Origin: an uncultured Pseudorhodobacter sp.
Lineage (GTDB): Bacteria > Pseudomonadota > Alphaproteobacteria > Rhodobacterales > Rhodobacteraceae
DNA: 15,513 nt
Reading direction: 5' to 3'
Assembly (NCBI GenBank): GCA_937910975.1
Contig: CALEMZ010000446.1
Coordinates: 1-15,513, forward strand
Part shown: positions 13,944-15,513 of the stretch, piece after piece
How positions within the stretch are numbered: position 1 is the stretch's first letter
Layout of the letters: each line of letters opens with the position of its first letter
Notes under the pieces: generated by a model
Told to the model about the DNA's origin: nothing
What the model saw: the letters and a program-made list of their open reading frames with translations, nothing else
The model's database searches: none
Position numbers and translations under genes: made by a program

Positions 13944-15383
13944 TTACTGAGCCGCCATTTCTTTACCCTCAGGAAGGATGTTATGGTTCACCCTGAACAG
14001 GTTTTGCGGGTCGTACTTTGACTTGATCGCAACCAAGCGATCCATGTTGGTTCCATAGGCCTCGACAAGGCGGCCCGGTTCGTCGTCCGGCACGAAGTTT
14101 ATGTAAACACTTCCTGCCGAAAATTGTGCTGTCTTCGCGAAGATATCCCGTGCCCAGTCGATACATGCTTTATCTTTGGCTTTGTCCTGCCACCGGGTAT
14201 GGACGTTCATAACAAAATGCGCGTCGCGTTGTGGAAAAGCCGTGGCATTTCCTGCCACGCGGGCCATTGCCCCGCCGATATGTGCGATGAACACTTCGCT
14301 TGCTGCATCCGGTAAATTGCCAACCGCCTTAAGAACAATATCGATTGCCGGATCGCTCAGTTCGATGAAGTCATGACTTTTCCAATAGTTTCTCATGCCG
14401 GGCGTCAGCAAAGGGTCGAACGCCGCTTGCCAACCTGTGAAAGGGTGGGGCGAGATGACGTCCACGATGGGCTTCCCAAGCGATCTCAACTCTTTCATTG
14501 CCTTTTCACCGTCCGACATGTCACCAGCATAGCAGGCGGCGAAGATCAGAACCTCTCGGCCATGCCACTCTGGCGGAAGGAAAGGCAGAGGCGGTGCTTT
14601 GCGCAAAACAGCCCAGACTGTCAGCTCATCTTCTGCCTGATCACAGATCCGACGGAAGTCGCGCAGCAGTTCGGGTGCCGCATCGATGGGATGGATCACC
14701 AAACCCGACATCACCATCGGACCGACTGCATGCGCTTTAAACTCGAAGGAGGCGATGACGCCGAAGTTACCCCCGCCCCCGCGGATGGCCCAGAAAAGGT
14801 CCGGGTTCTCCTTGGCGCTTGCTTTAACGAGTCTGCCATCGGCCGTCACCACATCAACCGATAGAAGGTTGTCGATGGTCATGCCGTACTTCCGGGTGAT
14901 CCACCCAAAGCCGCCGCCAAGCGTGAGGCCGGCGATCCCAGTGGTCGAATTGACACCGGTTGGCACAGCAAGGCCATAGAGCTGCGTTTCCCTGTCCAGA
15001 TCGCCGAGCAAAGCACCGGGATCAACCTGGACGGTCTTCCGGGCGGCATCAACATGGACCGAACGCATCTGGGAAAGATCGAGTTGCAGAGCGCCCTCGG
15101 CAACCGCCAGTCCCGCGATCTGATGCCCCCCGGCACGAATCGCCATAAGAAGGCCGTTGTCGCGGGCAAAGTTAACTGCAGCCTGAATGTCCCCAGTTCC
15201 AACTGCCCGAATAATAAGACCGGGTTTCCTATCGATCATCCCGTTCCAAAGGGTGCGTGCTTCATCATAACCTTGGTCCCCCTCGCGAAGAAGCGATCCC
15301 CGTAAACCTGCGGATAAGGCTTCAGTAAGTTCCTTTTCAATGGTTTTTGAGCCCCCATTTAGGCCTCGCAGCATGGTCGACAT
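13944..15383 (-). CDS. FAD-linked oxidoreductase of the berberine-bridge-enzyme type
   Basis: This is a 479-residue flavoprotein of the PCMH/VAO superfamily; such enzymes oxidise sugars, alcohols, amines or aromatic compounds. The FAD-binding domain (about 55-225) has AIRAGGHQIAG with His87, the usual site of the 8-alpha-histidyl FAD bond, and GLTLGGGFGWITRKYG. The C-terminal BBE domain ends with KYDPQNLFRVNHNI. Bicovalent relatives have a Cys where this protein reads PTGVNSTTG (141-149), so only a single covalent link is expected. The ATG at 15383 has AAAGGA upstream; an in-frame GTG 16 codons earlier is less likely. No signal peptide is seen. It is the gene nearest the right IS-like end, unrelated to its neighbours, and by eye less GC-rich, so transfer is plausible. 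The substrate is unknown. Confidence 0.9.
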   Translation of the reverse strand: MSTMLRGLNGGSKTIEKELTEALSAGLRGSLLREGDQGYDEARTLWNGMIDRKPGLIIRAVGTGDIQAAVNFARDNGLLMAIRAGGHQIAGLAVAEGALQLDLSQMRSVHVDAARKTVQVDPGALLGDLDRETQLYGLAVPTGVNSTTGIAGLTLGGGFGWITRKYGMTIDNLLSVDVVTADGRLVKASAKENPDLFWAIRGGGGNFGVIASFEFKAHAVGPMVMSGLVIHPIDAAPELLRDFRRICDQAEDELTVWAVLRKAPPLPFLPPEWHGREVLIFAACYAGDMSDGEKAMKELRSLGKPIVDVISPHPFTGWQAAFDPLLTPGMRNYWKSHDFIELSDPAIDIVLKAVGNLPDAASEVFIAHIGGAMARVAGNATAFPQRDAHFVMNVHTRWQDKAKDKACIDWARDIFAKTAQFSAGSVYINFVPDDEPGRLVEAYGTNMDRLVAIKSKYDPQNLFRVNHNILPEGKEMAAQ

Positions 15384-15462
15384 GATCTGTCCTTTCGTCT
15401 CAATGCATTCAGGCAGGATGATCGAAGGCACCGAGGCGGGATAGTGATCAGACTGGATTGGC

Positions 15463-15513
15463 TAGGCTCCAGACTCATTGATAATCAAAGCCAGAACAAG
15501 ACGGTTGCTGCGA
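15463..15513 (-). repeat. Right 51-bp terminal inverted repeat (likely IS end)
   Basis: This is an exact inverted copy of positions 3-53 and runs to the last base of the window. The border here is GGCTAG followed by GCTCCAGACTC. The stop of the sequence exactly within a repeated element suggests an assembly break in a multi-copy insertion sequence. The next gene inward is the FAD oxidoreductase, starting 79 bases away. Confidence 0.8.

Noticed and set aside
3..15513. Inverted ends read as telomeres of a linear plasmid or as a circular overlap
   Set aside because: The content is chromosomal core genes, the repeat is inverted rather than direct, and the borders look like an insertion sequence.

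Overview
The window reads as chromosomal DNA from a marine-type alphaproteobacterium of the Rhodobacterales (Roseobacter/Rhodobacter group). I base this on the close match of the 318-residue malyl-CoA lyase to the Rhodobacter Mcl1 type, the order pyk - small membrane protein - rpmI - rplT - pheS, a small RTX protein with an N-terminal hydrophobic segment, and GC-rich intergenic repeats with a GCTTTCTTTTCGGC core. No tRNA, rRNA, CRISPR array, phage gene or complete insertion sequence is visible. The genus cannot be named from this evidence.

Layout, left to right. (1) A 51-bp sequence at the left edge is repeated exactly, inverted, at the right edge. It looks like the end of an insertion sequence, so the segment appears to be bracketed by two opposed IS copies that lie mostly outside the window. 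(2) 230-1807, plus strand: a cytosolic gamma-glutamyltransferase-like protein. (3) 1929-7722, minus strand: a row read in the order pyk, a 74-residue membrane protein, rpmI, rplT, pheS, aroC and an AEC-family permease. This is core metabolism and translation, with a promoter candidate before rpmI and a terminator between rplT and pheS. (4) 7920-9003, plus strand: an N-formylglutamate amidohydrolase-family protein overlapping a DUF1244 protein. (5) 9236-10279, plus strand: an RTX calcium-binding repeat protein followed by a strong terminator. (6) 10409-12238, minus strand: a two-gene operon of a dipeptide epimerase and a D-amino-acid aminotransferase. (7) 12599-13555, plus strand: mcl1, behind a 360-bp region with TGC-rich dyads. 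(8) 13556-13943: about 390 bp with no convincing gene. (9) 13944-15383, minus strand: a berberine-bridge-type FAD oxidoreductase next to the right-hand repeat.

How the genes fit together. pheS, rplT and rpmI serve translation, aroC makes chorismate, and pyk makes pyruvate. The epimerase and aminotransferase pair would convert murein-derived L-Ala-D-Glu and free D-amino acids into ordinary metabolites. mcl1 handles C4/C5 CoA thioesters in the ethylmalonyl-CoA and 3-hydroxypropionate-type routes. The GGT-like and formylglutamate-type hydrolases also act on glutamyl or acyl-amino-acid type substrates, but nothing in the sequence ties them to the epimerase operon.

I found no clear new multi-gene system. 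The points most worth a second look are the IS-like inverted ends around housekeeping genes, the altered substrate pocket of the GGT-like enzyme, the D-amino-acid operon, the dispersed intergenic repeat, and the dyads upstream of mcl1 and of the RTX gene.
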